A stretch of 64,000 nt of DNA. Source: Streptomyces bottropensis ATCC 25435. Its GTDB lineage: Bacteria > Actinomycetota > Actinomycetes > Streptomycetales > Streptomycetaceae. Every line of letters begins with the position of its first letter. Position 1 is the stretch's first letter. A model generated the notes under the pieces. That model did not search any database and was not told the origin of the DNA. It was given only the letters and a program-made list of their open reading frames with translations. Position numbers and translations under genes: made by a program. This document shows positions 39,474-49,163 of the stretch, piece by piece. The stretch is taken from NCBI RefSeq assembly GCF_000383595.1, contig NZ_KB911581.1, positions 7,585,519-7,649,518 on the forward strand, given 5' to 3'.

Positions 39474-41276
39474 GTGCCCTCCAGACGTACCGTTCTCGCC
39501 GCCACGGCAGGCGTCACCTCGGCCCTGGCGCTCGGCACCGACGCACAGGCCGGCAGCGGCCCCGACGACAGCAGACTCCGCCGGCTGATCTCGCGCATGA
39601 CCCTTGAGGAGAAGGTCGGCCAGCTCTTCGTGATGCGGGTCTACGGGCACTCGGCGACCGCGCCCGACCAGGCCGACATCGACGCCAACCTCCAGGAGCT
39701 GGGCGTCCGGACGGCCGCCGAGCTGCTGGCGAGGTACCGGGTCGGCGGGATCATCTACTTCTCCTGGGCGCACAACACCCGCGACCCCCACCAGATCGCC
39801 GCCCTGAGCAACGGCATCCAGCGCGCCTCCCTCGCCCTCCCCCGCGGCCTGCCCGTGCTCGTCTCCACCGACCAGGAGCACGGCGCCGTGGCCAGGGTCG
39901 GCAGGCCCGCCACGCTGCTGCCGGGCGCGATGGCCCTCGGCGCCGGTGGCTCCGCGAGCGACGCCCGCGAGGCCGGACGCGTCAGCGGCGCCGAACTGCG
40001 CGCGCTCGGTGTCCGGCAGGACTACGCGCCGGTCGCCGACGTGAACGTCAACCCGGCCAACCCGGTCATCGGCGTACGGTCCTTCGGCGCCGACCCCCAG
40101 GCCGTCTCGAAGCTGGTCGCCGCGCAGGTGAAGGGGTATCAGGGCGCCGGGGTCGCGGCCACCGCCAAGCACTTCCCGGGCCACGGGGACACGGCCGTCG
40201 ACAGCCACTACGGCTTCCCGGTCATCGAGCACACCCGGGCCCAGTGGTCCACCCTGGACGCCCCGCCGTTCCGGGCCGCGATCCGCGCCGGCATCGACTC
40301 GATCATGACCGCGCACATCATGGTCCCCGCCCTGGACCCCTCCGGCGACCCGGCCACCCTGTCCCGCCCGATCCTCACCGGCATCCTGCGCGGCGAGCTG
40401 GGCTACGACGGGGTCGTGGTCACCGACTCGCTCGGCATGCAGGGCGTACGGGAGAAGTACGGCGACGACCAGGTGCCGGTGCTGGCGCTGCGGGCCGGTG
40501 TCGACCAGCTCCTCAACCCGCCCTCGATCGACGTGGCGTGGAACGCGGTCCTCGCCGCCGTGCGCGCCGGCCGGCTGACCGAGGCCCGCCTCGACGCGTC
40601 GGTCCTGCGCATCCTGCGGCTGAAGGCGAAGCTCGGGCTGTTCGAGCGGCCGTACGTCAGTGACGCCGGTGTCGACCGGGTGGTGGGGACCGCGCGACAT
40701 CTCGACGCCGCCGACCGGATCGCCGAGCGGACCACGACCCTGCTGGTCAACGAGGGCGCGCTGCTGCCGCTGTCCCGCCGCAGGCACAGGAACCTGCTGG
40801 TGGTCGGCGCCGACCCGGCGTCCCCGTCGGGCACCACGGGCCCGCCGACGGCCGTCCTCGCCGCCGAACTCGCCTCCCTCGGCTTCACGACGACCCGGCT
40901 GTCGACCGGTACGGCTCCCACCCAGGCGGTCGTCGACCAGGCCGTCGCGGCGGCGGCCGGCAAGGACGCGGTGGTCGTGGCGACGTACAACGTGACGGCG
41001 GCCGGCACCCAGCGGACCCTCGTCACCCGGCTCCTCGCCACCGGGGTCCCGGTGGTGGCGGTAGCGATCCGCAACCCGTACGACGTGGCTCAACTCCCGG
41101 CGGTGAAGGGCTACGTGGCGTCGTACTCCTGGACGGACGTGGAGGTGCGGGCGGCGGCCCGGGTGCTGGCCGGGCGGGTGGCGCCGCGCGGCAGGCTGCC
41201 GGTGCCGGTGCAGCGGGCCGACGACCCGGCGCGGGTGCTCTACCCGATCGGGCATGGCCTGACCTACGGACCCTGA
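39474..41276 (+). CDS. Secreted glycoside hydrolase family 3 beta-N-acetylhexosaminidase-like protein
   Basis: A 600-residue exported enzyme. The N-terminus SRRTVLAATAG is a twin-arginine signal. The GH3 barrel has KHFPGHGDT (Lys232 on) and the NagZ-type loop Asp243-Ser-His245 that supplies the acid/base, and the nucleophile Asp318 is in VVTDSLGMQGV. A C-terminal GH3 sandwich domain follows from about residue 415. The DSH motif places it with N-acetylglucosaminidases rather than beta-glucosidases, so it likely releases GlcNAc from chitin or peptidoglycan fragments outside the cell. GTG start with GGAAGGAG eight bases before. Confidence 0.9.
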   Translation: MPSRRTVLAATAGVTSALALGTDAQAGSGPDDSRLRRLISRMTLEEKVGQLFVMRVYGHSATAPDQADIDANLQELGVRTAAELLARYRVGGIIYFSWAHNTRDPHQIAALSNGIQRASLALPRGLPVLVSTDQEHGAVARVGRPATLLPGAMALGAGGSASDAREAGRVSGAELRALGVRQDYAPVADVNVNPANPVIGVRSFGADPQAVSKLVAAQVKGYQGAGVAATAKHFPGHGDTAVDSHYGFPVIEHTRAQWSTLDAPPFRAAIRAGIDSIMTAHIMVPALDPSGDPATLSRPILTGILRGELGYDGVVVTDSLGMQGVREKYGDDQVPVLALRAGVDQLLNPPSIDVAWNAVLAAVRAGRLTEARLDASVLRILRLKAKLGLFERPYVSDAGVDRVVGTARHLDAADRIAERTTTLLVNEGALLPLSRRRHRNLLVVGADPASPSGTTGPPTAVLAAELASLGFTTTRLSTGTAPTQAVVDQAVAAAAGKDAVVVATYNVTAAGTQRTLVTRLLATGVPVVAVAIRNPYDVAQLPAVKGYVASYSWTDVEVRAAARVLAGRVAPRGRLPVPVQRADDPARVLYPIGHGLTYGP

Positions 41277-41394
41277 CGTAGAGGGCCTACGCCGCATCAT
41301 TCGCACACTGGCCCCAAGTGACGCAAAGCGCACGGTATGTCCGGCGTGACCCCCGCCCCGAGGTCACGCTGGACGGGGTTCATCGGGGAGGGCC

Positions 41395-42075
41395 ATGCGA
41401 GGGACGCGTCGCGTTCGAAGGGTGCGCGCAGGGGGGCTGGTGACCGCCGTCGTCCTGGCGGTCGCCGCGCTCTCAGGCTGTCAGGCCTGGCCGGCCCGGG
41501 TGAGCGAGACGCCCGAGGAGGCGACGGCCACGGCCGTGCCCACGCCGACGTCCGGGTACGGGACGGTCTTCCTCGGGGTCGACGAGTGCAGTTCGTTCGG
41601 GACGACCAGCTTCACGGAGGTGTCGTGCGCGGGCGAGCGGGCCGCCGCCCGGGTCGTGGCGCGGCACGACGACCGGGTCGGCCAGGGGCCGCTCTGCCCG
41701 CCGACCACCGACTTCGTCCTCCACATCAGCGAGTCCCGGCCCTCCTCGGGCGGGTCCGGCCGCTCCGGCGCGTCCGACGCGGACGAGGACGGCGACGGTT
41801 CCGTGCCGCAGGGCTACGCCTGTATGCGCAGGCTCCAGCCGCCCCACCCGGGCGACCCCGGTGGCGGGGGCGGCCCCCGCACCATCGTCGGCGACTGCGT
41901 CTACGGCTCCGGTCGGGGCGAGGTCCGCGAGACGGCCTGCGACGGCCGGGGCGAGCACGACCCGGAGTACGAGGTGACGACGGCCGTCGGCACGAGGGCG
42001 CGATGCCCGGCCACCACGGACCTGTACGTACGGCTGGGCGGGGACCGGCCGGTGGGGTGCGCCGTGCCGGTGTGA
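41395..42075 (+). CDS. Hypothetical Cys-containing lipoprotein
   Basis: A 226-residue protein with a signal peptide ending in LSGC (Cys near residue 29). The mature part has six further Cys in a pattern suggesting disulfides (VDECSSF, EVSCAGE, LCPPTTDF, YACMRRL, GDCVYG, TACDG, RCPATTDLY). Two halves look alike: each has a VxC...A...CP(P/A)TTD(F/L) segment, so it may be an internal duplication. No family is recognised. GGAGGG lies before the ATG. Confidence 0.65.
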   Translation: MRGTRRVRRVRAGGLVTAVVLAVAALSGCQAWPARVSETPEEATATAVPTPTSGYGTVFLGVDECSSFGTTSFTEVSCAGERAAARVVARHDDRVGQGPLCPPTTDFVLHISESRPSSGGSGRSGASDADEDGDGSVPQGYACMRRLQPPHPGDPGGGGGPRTIVGDCVYGSGRGEVRETACDGRGEHDPEYEVTTAVGTRARCPATTDLYVRLGGDRPVGCAVPV

Positions 42076-42090
42076 CGTCCGGGAACGTGT

Positions 42091-42130
42091 GGGGGCCCGG
42101 TCACCGCCGGACGGCGGCGACCGGGCCCCC
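42091..42130 (+). terminator. Hairpin terminator between convergent genes
   Basis: GGGGGCCCGGTC (42091-42102) pairs with its exact complement at 42119-42130, and inner CCGCCG/CGGCGG pairs extend the stem past a small bulge. Confidence 0.8.
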
Positions 42131-42152
42131 ACTCGCTCACAGCTCCGGCGGG

Positions 42153-43583
42153 TTACGGCCGGAGCGTCATCTCCCGCTCGACGTCACGCTTGTCGAGCTT
42201 GGAGTCGAACTTCGCCAGCGGCTTGGCCTTGCTCGGGTCGGCCTGGACGGCGGCCGGGGCGACGCCCGCCCACTTCAGGATCCGGGCCGTGGCCAGGTCC
42301 TTCTGCTCCTTCACCAGACCGGCGACGTTGGCGCCGTGGTTGGCGCCGGGTGCCGTGAAGACGTACGAGTCGCGCGCCTTCTTGCCCAGGTGGAACGGCT
42401 CGGAGCCCCACGGGTCGTTCTGCCCGTAGACGAAGAGCATCTGCTTGGCGTTGTTCCGGACCCAGGTGTCGACGTCCCGCATCGCGTTCTTCTGGAACGT
42501 CATCTCGATGTCACGCGGGACGAAGTTCCGGGGCGGCTGGTAGCCGTAGCGGATGTACTTCTTCTCGATGTGCGGGAACGTGATGTCGGGCGCGCCCAAC
42601 TGCGTACCGGCCTGGTAAAAGTACGGCGTGTACGGCTCCAGGCCCTGGTCGGCGTAGAAGGAGAAGCCGGAGATCGTGTCGATGGACGTCCAGATCTCGT
42701 CATCCGTCGCGGCCTTGGCGTCCTTCGGGATGACGTCGCTGTCGCAGTCGGCGAGCAGGCTGTACTGCCAGAAGCCCCACACGTAGTCGAGGACGACCGC
42801 CTCGTACGCCTTGTCGAGGCTGCCGATCGTCTCGAAGGTGAAGCCCTCGGCGGCGGCGACCTCCGCGTACTTCTTCTCCAGCGGCTCACGGCGCACCAGC
42901 GCCTCGCGCTGCACGGCGTTCAGCCGGTCGCGGCACTCCTTGGTGCCGACCTTCGCGAAGAACCGGTCGTAGGCCGAGTCCTCCTCGTTGACGACGTCGT
43001 TGGGGGCGACGTACGCGACGACGCCGTCCATGTCGTGCGGGTAGAAGCGCTCGTAGTAGGTGGCGGTCATGCCGCCCTTCGAGCCACCGGTCGAGATCCA
43101 GTTCTGCCGGTAGATCTTCCTCAGCGCCCTGAAGATCCGGTGCTGGTCGCTGGCCGCCTGCCAGATGTCCAGCTTCGACCAGTCGGCCGGGTCGGGACGG
43201 GAGGGGTTGAAGAAGCGGTACTCCATGGAGACCTGGTTGCCGTCCACGATCTGGGTGGGCTCGCGGCGGCCGGGGTTGGTGGAGACGTTGTAGCCGCCGG
43301 TGTGGAAGACCGTCGGCCGGGCCGTGTCCTTGTGCAGCAGGGTGATCCGCTGCTGGAACGTGCCCTTCTTCGGGTTCCTGTGGTCCACCGGCTGGGTGAA
43401 GTTGAGGACGAAGAAGCGGTAACCCGGGTACGGCTTCTCCTGGATCAGGCTCACGCCCTTGATGGCGAGCAGTCGGTCCTTGATGTCAGCGGTGTCCGAC
43501 CCGGCGGCCGTGGCCGCCCCCGCCGTGCTCAACGTGCCGATGAGCACCACGAGCGACAGCACCCACCTGAGTGCTTTGCGCAT
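42153..43583 (-). CDS. Secreted S28-family serine tripeptidyl/prolyl aminopeptidase
   Basis: A 476-residue enzyme with a signal peptide to about residue 27 (ATAAGSD). The nucleophile is Ser168 in GGSKGGMTATYYERFYP, and late motifs YGQNDPWGSEPF and APGANHGAN carry the Asp and His of the triad. It begins the mature part with FLNFTQPVDHRNP, characteristic of S28/PS-10 peptidases of Streptomyces. It would trim peptides outside the cell to support nutrition. Confidence 0.9.
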   Translation of the reverse strand: MRKALRWVLSLVVLIGTLSTAGAATAAGSDTADIKDRLLAIKGVSLIQEKPYPGYRFFVLNFTQPVDHRNPKKGTFQQRITLLHKDTARPTVFHTGGYNVSTNPGRREPTQIVDGNQVSMEYRFFNPSRPDPADWSKLDIWQAASDQHRIFRALRKIYRQNWISTGGSKGGMTATYYERFYPHDMDGVVAYVAPNDVVNEEDSAYDRFFAKVGTKECRDRLNAVQREALVRREPLEKKYAEVAAAEGFTFETIGSLDKAYEAVVLDYVWGFWQYSLLADCDSDVIPKDAKAATDDEIWTSIDTISGFSFYADQGLEPYTPYFYQAGTQLGAPDITFPHIEKKYIRYGYQPPRNFVPRDIEMTFQKNAMRDVDTWVRNNAKQMLFVYGQNDPWGSEPFHLGKKARDSYVFTAPGANHGANVAGLVKEQKDLATARILKWAGVAPAAVQADPSKAKPLAKFDSKLDKRDVEREMTLRP

Positions 43584-43715
43584 GCGTTTTCTCCCCTATG
43601 CAGCGGCTGTGCGCCGGAAGCTATCGGAGCCACCGCCGGGGCACCAGGGAAGAAAGGGGCCAACTGGACTGCGTTCGGCCGCAGATGGGCGGGATAGGGA
43701 AAACCCTGTGTGCGG

Positions 43716-44093
43716 TCAGCGCAGGATCCAGCCCGAGTCGTAACTGCGGCCGCCGGCCTTCGCCTTGATCCACACGGGGCGCCGGCCCGCGTGCACGGTC
43801 ACCGGACCGGCGGGGCTCTTGACGTTGCGCACCCACTGGCCGCCCCAGGCCCGGATGCGCAGGCTCCCCTTGCGGGCCTGTTTCCTGGGCACGAGCACGG
43901 CGCACACGTACCGGCCGCCCTTGCGGTAGACCTTCACGGTGCCGGTGGCGAAGGTCAGGGTCCGTACCTTGCGCCCGCCGCAGGACGCGGCGGCCTCCGC
44001 GCTCGCCGGCGGCCCCGCCAGTGTCAGCAGCCCGGCGGTCGTCAGCACGGCCAGTCCGAGCGCCATGCGCCGACGCATCCCACGCCCGCTCAC
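43716..44093 (-). CDS. Hypothetical small secreted protein
   Basis: A 125-residue protein with a signal peptide ending near PASAEAAA. The mature part of about 90 residues is basic and beta-rich (KVRTLTFATGTVKVYRKGGRYVCAVLVPRK, then RIRAWGGQWVRN), with two Cys. No family is recognised. The GTG at 44093 is chosen because GGGAGG lies seven bases upstream; an earlier start would add a tail without export features. A methionine five residues in (MRRRM) is a further alternative. Confidence 0.6.
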   Translation of the reverse strand: MSGRGMRRRMALGLAVLTTAGLLTLAGPPASAEAAASCGGRKVRTLTFATGTVKVYRKGGRYVCAVLVPRKQARKGSLRIRAWGGQWVRNVKSPAGPVTVHAGRRPVWIKAKAGGRSYDSGWILR

Positions 44094-44187
44094 TGCAGCC
44101 CCTCCCGCCACACACCCGTACTGATGTACGGACGCACAACCCCCCTCGAACGGTTGCGCGCTCAAGGGGACAGGCTACGAAGGGCCG

Positions 44188-47100
44188 CTACGGCTTCAGA
44201 ACCGGCTCGCCCACGAACGTGCGCCACAGTGCCGCGTACCGGCCCTCGCGGGCCAGGAGTTCGTCGTGGGTGCCGTCCTCCGCGACCCGGCCGCGGTCCA
44301 TGACGACGACGCGGTCGGCGCGGGCGGCCGTGGTGAGCCGGTGGGCCACGACGAGGGTCGTACGGCGGCCGGCGAGGCGGTCGGTGGCGTGGTTGACCTG
44401 GGCCTCGGTCGCCAGGTCGAGCGCGGCCGTCGCCTCGTCCAGGAGCAGGATGTCGGGGTTCACCAGCTCCGCGCGGGCCAGGGCGATCAGCTGCCGCTGC
44501 CCGGCGGAGAGGTTGCGGCCGCGCTCGGCCACCTCGTGGAGGTAGCCGCCGTCGAGCGTGGCGATCATGTCGTGGGCGCCGACCGCGCGGGACGCGGCCT
44601 CCACCTCGGCGTCGGTCGCGTCGGGGCGGCCGTAGGCGATGGCGTCCCGGACGGTGCCCTGGAAGAGGTACGCCTCCTGCGGGACGACGCCCAGGCGGTG
44701 CCGGTAGGAGGTGAGGTCGAGGTCGCGCAGGTCGGTGCCGTCGACGGTGACCCGGCCGCCGGTGGGGTCGTAGAAGCGGGCCACGAGCTTGACGAGCGTC
44801 GACTTGCCGGCGCCGGTCTCGCCGACGAAGGCGACGGTCTGTCCGGCGGGGACGGTGAGAGCCACACCGCTCAGGGCCGCCTCCCCGTCGGCGGAGCCGT
44901 AGGCGAAGTCCACGTCCTCGAAGGTGATCTCGCCGCGCAGGGAGCCCACCTTCCGCGGCTCGGCGGCGGACTTCGTGGACGTCGGCTCCTGGAGGAGTTC
45001 CTGGATGCGGCCCAGGGAGACGGTGGCCTGCTGGTAGCCGTCGAAGACCTGGGAGAGCTGCTGGACGGGGGCGAAGAACAGGTCGATGTAGAGGAGGTAG
45101 GCGACCAGGGCACCGGTCGTCAGGGTGCCCGCGTCGACGCGGTGGGCGCCGACGATCAGCACGGCCGCCGCGGCCGCCGAGGACAGGAACTGCACGAACG
45201 GGAAGTACAGGGAGATCAGCCACTGGCCGTGGACCCGGGCCCGGCGGTAGCTGTCGCTGCCGGCCGCGAACCGCTCGCCGCCCGCGCGCTCGCCCCGGAA
45301 CGCCTGCACGATCCGCAGACCGGCCACCGACTCCTGGAGGTCCGCGTTGACCACGGAGACCCGCTCGCGGGCCAGCTCGTACGCCTTCACGCTCGCCCGG
45401 CGGAAGAAGAACGTGACGACGATCAGCGGCGGGAGCGTGGCGAAGACGACGAGGGCCAGCTCCACGTCGAGCACCAGCAGGGCGACCATGATGCCGAAGA
45501 AGGTGACGACGGAGACGAAGGCCGTGACCAGGCCGGTCTGCAGGAAGGTCGACAGGGCGTCGACGTCCGTCGTCATCCGCGTCATGATCCGGCCGGTCAA
45601 CTCCCGCTCGTAGTAGTCGAGTCCGAGGCGCTGGAGCTGGGCGAAGATCTTCAGGCGGAGGGAGTACAGGACGCGCTCGCCGGTGCGGCCGGTCATCCGC
45701 ATCTCGCCGATCTGGGCCGCCCACTGGGCGAACACCGCGACCAGGCCCAGCAGGGCGGCGGCCCAGACCGCGCCGAGCGCGGCCTGCGAGACCCCGTCGT
45801 CGATGCCGTGCCTGATCAGCACGGGCAGCAGCAGGCCCGTGCCCGCGTCGACGGCGACGAGCGCCAGGCTGATCAGCAGGGGCAGGCCGAAGCCGTGCAG
45901 CAGCCGCCTCAGGCCGTACGACTCCTCCGGCGCGACCGCGCGGGCCTCGTCGACGCCGGGGGTGTCGGTCGCCGGGGGCAGCGCCTCGACCTGGGCGAGG
46001 AGTTCGGGGGTGGCGGGGGTGCCGGCGAAGGCGGTGTCACGGGGCTCCCGGTCGCCGGTCCACAGCCGGGGCGTGATGCCGCGCTCGGCGTCGAACTCGG
46101 CGTCCAGCTCGTCCCTTATCGAGTCGCGTACGGGGGTGTCGTCGGCCTTGGTGAGGGCGGCCGGGGGGAGGTGGCCTGGTGAGACGCCGCCGAGTTCGTC
46201 GGGGTCGGTGAGCAGCCGGCGGTAGAGGGCGGAGCGGCCCTCCAGCTCCTCATGGGTGCCGATGTCGGCGAGGCGGCCCTCGTCGAGGACGGCGATGCGG
46301 TCGGCGAGGTTCAGGGTGGAGCGGCGGTGGGCGATGAGGAGGGTGGTGCGGCCCTCCATGACCTGGGTCAGCGCCTCGTGGATCTCGTGCTCCACCCGGG
46401 CGTCCACGGCGGAGGTCGCGTCGTCGAGGACGAGCAGGCGGGGGTCGGTGAGGATCGCGCGGGCGAGGGCGACGCGCTGGCGCTGGCCGCCGGAAAGGGT
46501 GAGGCCGTGCTCGCCGACCTTGGTGGCGTAGCCGTCGGGCAGCTCGGCGATGAATCGGTCCGCCTGGGCGGCGCGGGCGGCGGCCTCGATCTGCTCGTCG
46601 GTCGCGTCGGGGCGGCCGTAGGCGATGTTGGCGCGGACCGTGTCGGAGAAGAGGAAGGAGTCCTCGGGGACCAGGCCGATCGCGGCGCGCAGCGATTCGA
46701 GGGTCAGCTCGCGCACATCGTTGCCGCCGATGAGGACGGCGCCGCGGGACACGTCGTAGAAGCGCGGGAGGAGGAGGGAGACGGTGGACTTGCCGGAGCC
46801 GGAGGAGCCGACGACGGCGAGGGTCTCGCCGGGGCGGATCTCGAAGCTGAGGCCGTCGAGCACGGGGCTGGTCGTGCCGTTGGCGCCCTCGTAGCCGAAG
46901 GACACGTCGTCGAACTCGACGGTGGCGGGCGCGTCGGCGGGGAGGGTCTTGGTCCCGTCGGTGAGGGCCGGCTCGGTGTCGATCAGCTCCAGGACGCGCT
47001 CGGTGCCGGCGCGGGCCTGCTGGCCGACGGTGAGGACCATGGCGAGCATGCGGACGGGGCCGACGAGCTGGGCGAGGTACGTGGAGAACGCGACGAACGT

Positions 47101-47937
47101 GCCGAGCGTGATGTGCCCGCGCACGGCCAGCCAGCCGCCGAGCGCCAGCATCGCGACCTGGCCGAGCGCCGGGACGGCCTGGAGGGCGGGGGTGTACCGG
47201 GAGTTGAACCGGATGGTCCGCAGCCGCCCCGCGTAGAGCCGGCGGCCGACCTCCCGCAGTTTCCCGGTCTCCTGGTCCTCCTGCCCGAACCCCTTGACCA
47301 CGCGGACGCCGCTGACGGCGCCGTCGACCACGCCCGCGACGGCCGCGGCCTGGGCCTGGGCGTACCAGGTGGCGGGGTGCAGCTTGGCGCGGCTGCGCCG
47401 GGCGATCCACCACAGCGCGGGGGCGACGGCGACCGCGACCAGGGTCAGCGGCAGGGACAGCCACGCCATGATCACGAGGGAGATCAGGAACAGCAGGATG
47501 TTGCCGATGGTCATCGGCAGCATGAAGAGCAGGCCCTGGATCAGCTGGAGGTCGCTGGTGGCACGGCCGACGACCTGCCCGGTGGACAGCTCGTCCTGCC
47601 GCCGTCCGTCGAGGCCCGTGATCGTCCCGTACATCTCCGTGCGCAGGTCGTGCTGGACGTCGAGCGCGAGCCGGCCGCCGTAGTAGCGGCGGATGTAGGT
47701 GAAGACGTACACCAGGGCAGCGGCGCCGATCAGGGCCCCGGCCCAGGGGGCCATCTCCCGGGTCCGGTCCCCGATCACGTCATCGATGATCACCTTGGTG
47801 ATCAGGGGGACCAGTGCCATCACGGCCATACCGCCGAGGGACGACCCCAGGGCGAGGATCACGTCCTTGGGGTACCGCCAGGCGTATCCGGCGAGTCTGC
47901 GCGCCCAACCTCGGTCGCCCCCCTGTTGCGCTACCAC
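44188..47937 (-). CDS. Single-chain ABC exporter with two fused TMD-NBD halves
   Basis: A 1249-residue protein made of two complete ABC-exporter halves. Half 1: six membrane helices, Walker A SSGSGKST (near residue 380), signature LSGGQRQR, Walker B LLVLDDATSAVD (near 506). Half 2: six helices, Walker A ETGAGKST (near 1042), signature LSAGQRQL, Walker B ILLLDEATAALD (near 1165). The two ATP sites are therefore unequal. GTG at 47937 is chosen for GGAGG eight bases upstream; an ATG at 48000 would add 21 residues. It may export a lipid, peptide or drug; the substrate is unknown. Confidence 0.9.
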   Translation of the reverse strand: MVAQQGGDRGWARRLAGYAWRYPKDVILALGSSLGGMAVMALVPLITKVIIDDVIGDRTREMAPWAGALIGAAALVYVFTYIRRYYGGRLALDVQHDLRTEMYGTITGLDGRRQDELSTGQVVGRATSDLQLIQGLLFMLPMTIGNILLFLISLVIMAWLSLPLTLVAVAVAPALWWIARRSRAKLHPATWYAQAQAAAVAGVVDGAVSGVRVVKGFGQEDQETGKLREVGRRLYAGRLRTIRFNSRYTPALQAVPALGQVAMLALGGWLAVRGHITLGTFVAFSTYLAQLVGPVRMLAMVLTVGQQARAGTERVLELIDTEPALTDGTKTLPADAPATVEFDDVSFGYEGANGTTSPVLDGLSFEIRPGETLAVVGSSGSGKSTVSLLLPRFYDVSRGAVLIGGNDVRELTLESLRAAIGLVPEDSFLFSDTVRANIAYGRPDATDEQIEAAARAAQADRFIAELPDGYATKVGEHGLTLSGGQRQRVALARAILTDPRLLVLDDATSAVDARVEHEIHEALTQVMEGRTTLLIAHRRSTLNLADRIAVLDEGRLADIGTHEELEGRSALYRRLLTDPDELGGVSPGHLPPAALTKADDTPVRDSIRDELDAEFDAERGITPRLWTGDREPRDTAFAGTPATPELLAQVEALPPATDTPGVDEARAVAPEESYGLRRLLHGFGLPLLISLALVAVDAGTGLLLPVLIRHGIDDGVSQAALGAVWAAALLGLVAVFAQWAAQIGEMRMTGRTGERVLYSLRLKIFAQLQRLGLDYYERELTGRIMTRMTTDVDALSTFLQTGLVTAFVSVVTFFGIMVALLVLDVELALVVFATLPPLIVVTFFFRRASVKAYELARERVSVVNADLQESVAGLRIVQAFRGERAGGERFAAGSDSYRRARVHGQWLISLYFPFVQFLSSAAAAAVLIVGAHRVDAGTLTTGALVAYLLYIDLFFAPVQQLSQVFDGYQQATVSLGRIQELLQEPTSTKSAAEPRKVGSLRGEITFEDVDFAYGSADGEAALSGVALTVPAGQTVAFVGETGAGKSTLVKLVARFYDPTGGRVTVDGTDLRDLDLTSYRHRLGVVPQEAYLFQGTVRDAIAYGRPDATDAEVEAASRAVGAHDMIATLDGGYLHEVAERGRNLSAGQRQLIALARAELVNPDILLLDEATAALDLATEAQVNHATDRLAGRRTTLVVAHRLTTAARADRVVVMDRGRVAEDGTHDELLAREGRYAALWRTFVGEPVLKP

Positions 47938-48027
47938 GCCGGTGCCCTCCGCTCGTCCTGGTCTCCGCAGGAGACCAACACGCGGGGCTCGGGATTTCAT
48001 CCCGCCGCAACAATTCGGGGGCGGCGC

Positions 48028-49089
48028 TCAGCCCACCCGCACCCGCAGGGAGTAGAAGCGGGTCCTCTGTACGGCGTTCTGGTTGTCGTCGCTGACCAGC
48101 AGCACGTCCAGCCGTCCCGGTCCGTGCCCGTCGTGCGTCTCGTGCCGCCGCTGCCCGGTGACGGCCATCCCCTCGATGTTGTCGAGCAGCGGGTTCGGCT
48201 GGGGCTGCTCGGCGGTGGCGCCGAGGGAGGGGCAGTGCACGAGGTCGGCGAGGAGGGTCTTGCCGACGAGCCGTACGCCGTCGCCGTTCTGGCCGGTGAG
48301 GACGTCCACGCCACCGGTGTCCGTCGCGCGGCGCGGGTCGGCGGCGTAGAGGCGGACCGTGTTGCCGACCCCGGCGGTGAAGCCCCGCTCCAGCACCAGC
48401 AGCCGCCCGCCCGGCAGGCCCGCCACCTCGACGACGCCGAGTCCGGTGTCGGCGCGGTAGCCGTACTGGGCGGCGAGCCGGAAGTCCCGAGCGCCGTGCC
48501 GGTGCCAGGTCTGCAGGCGGACGACCCCGGCGGCGTCCCCGGCGAGGGCGCCCTCCATCGAGGCGAGCAGGGTGCGCCCGCCGGGCAGGAGGGTGAGCCC
48601 CTCGAAGGTCTGGTTGGCGACGGCCCGGCCGGCCGGGGCGACCCGCAGCGCGGCGGGTACGGGCAGGGTGGCGAGGAGCCGCCCGGCCCGGTCGTACCGG
48701 CGGACGGACGGCTCGGTCTCGGAGGTGACGAGCCGGGTGCCGTCACGGTCGACGGCCAGTGCCTCGGAGTCGAGCGCGGCGCCGGTCTCCGTGGCGAGCG
48801 GGACGACGTTCCTCGGCCGCAGGGTGCGGCGGTCGAGGGTGAAGAGGGAGGACCGGTCGGAGACGGCGAGGAGCGAGCCGTCGTGGTCGACGGCGAGGCC
48901 GGAGAGGTTCCCGACGAAGGTGTCCTCGTAGGTCGTCTTGTCGAGGGCGTCGGAGTACGCCGCGATCGACACGGACGGCGAACAGGCGTGGCTCGGCGGG
49001 GGGCCGGCGTGGACGGGCCCGGCGGCGGCCAGGGTGGTGGCCGCCGCCAGGCCCGCGGTCAGGGTCGCGAGGAGGCTTCTGAGAGGCAT
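48028..49089 (-). CDS. Secreted esterase-like activity of phytase family protein
   Basis: A 353-residue protein with a signal peptide (to about residue 28, GPVHAGPPP) and a beta-propeller-like fold. The repeat strands include NLSGLAVDHDGSLLAVSD, LDSEALAVDRDGTRLVTSE, NQTFEGLTLLPGGRTLLASMEG and NIEGMAVTG, the family pattern. It may hydrolyse phosphoesters or simply bind calcium and lipids; the family has few tested members. It lies 90 bases upstream of the exporter gene on the same strand. Confidence 0.8.
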   Translation of the reverse strand: MPLRSLLATLTAGLAAATTLAAAGPVHAGPPPSHACSPSVSIAAYSDALDKTTYEDTFVGNLSGLAVDHDGSLLAVSDRSSLFTLDRRTLRPRNVVPLATETGAALDSEALAVDRDGTRLVTSETEPSVRRYDRAGRLLATLPVPAALRVAPAGRAVANQTFEGLTLLPGGRTLLASMEGALAGDAAGVVRLQTWHRHGARDFRLAAQYGYRADTGLGVVEVAGLPGGRLLVLERGFTAGVGNTVRLYAADPRRATDTGGVDVLTGQNGDGVRLVGKTLLADLVHCPSLGATAEQPQPNPLLDNIEGMAVTGQRRHETHDGHGPGRLDVLLVSDDNQNAVQRTRFYSLRVRVG

Positions 49090-49163
49090 GGCGTCACGGT
49101 AGGACGGCGCCGGTGATCCGCGGATGGCCTCGCCGTGAACGTCCGGATGCCACTCGCCGCGGT

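Noticed and set aside
46252..49116. Long plus-strand open frame opposite the ABC exporter and esterase genes
   Set aside because: The exporter on the other strand has complete, ordered motifs. The plus-strand translation is low-complexity Gly/Ala/Glu/Val sequence and crosses two real genes.
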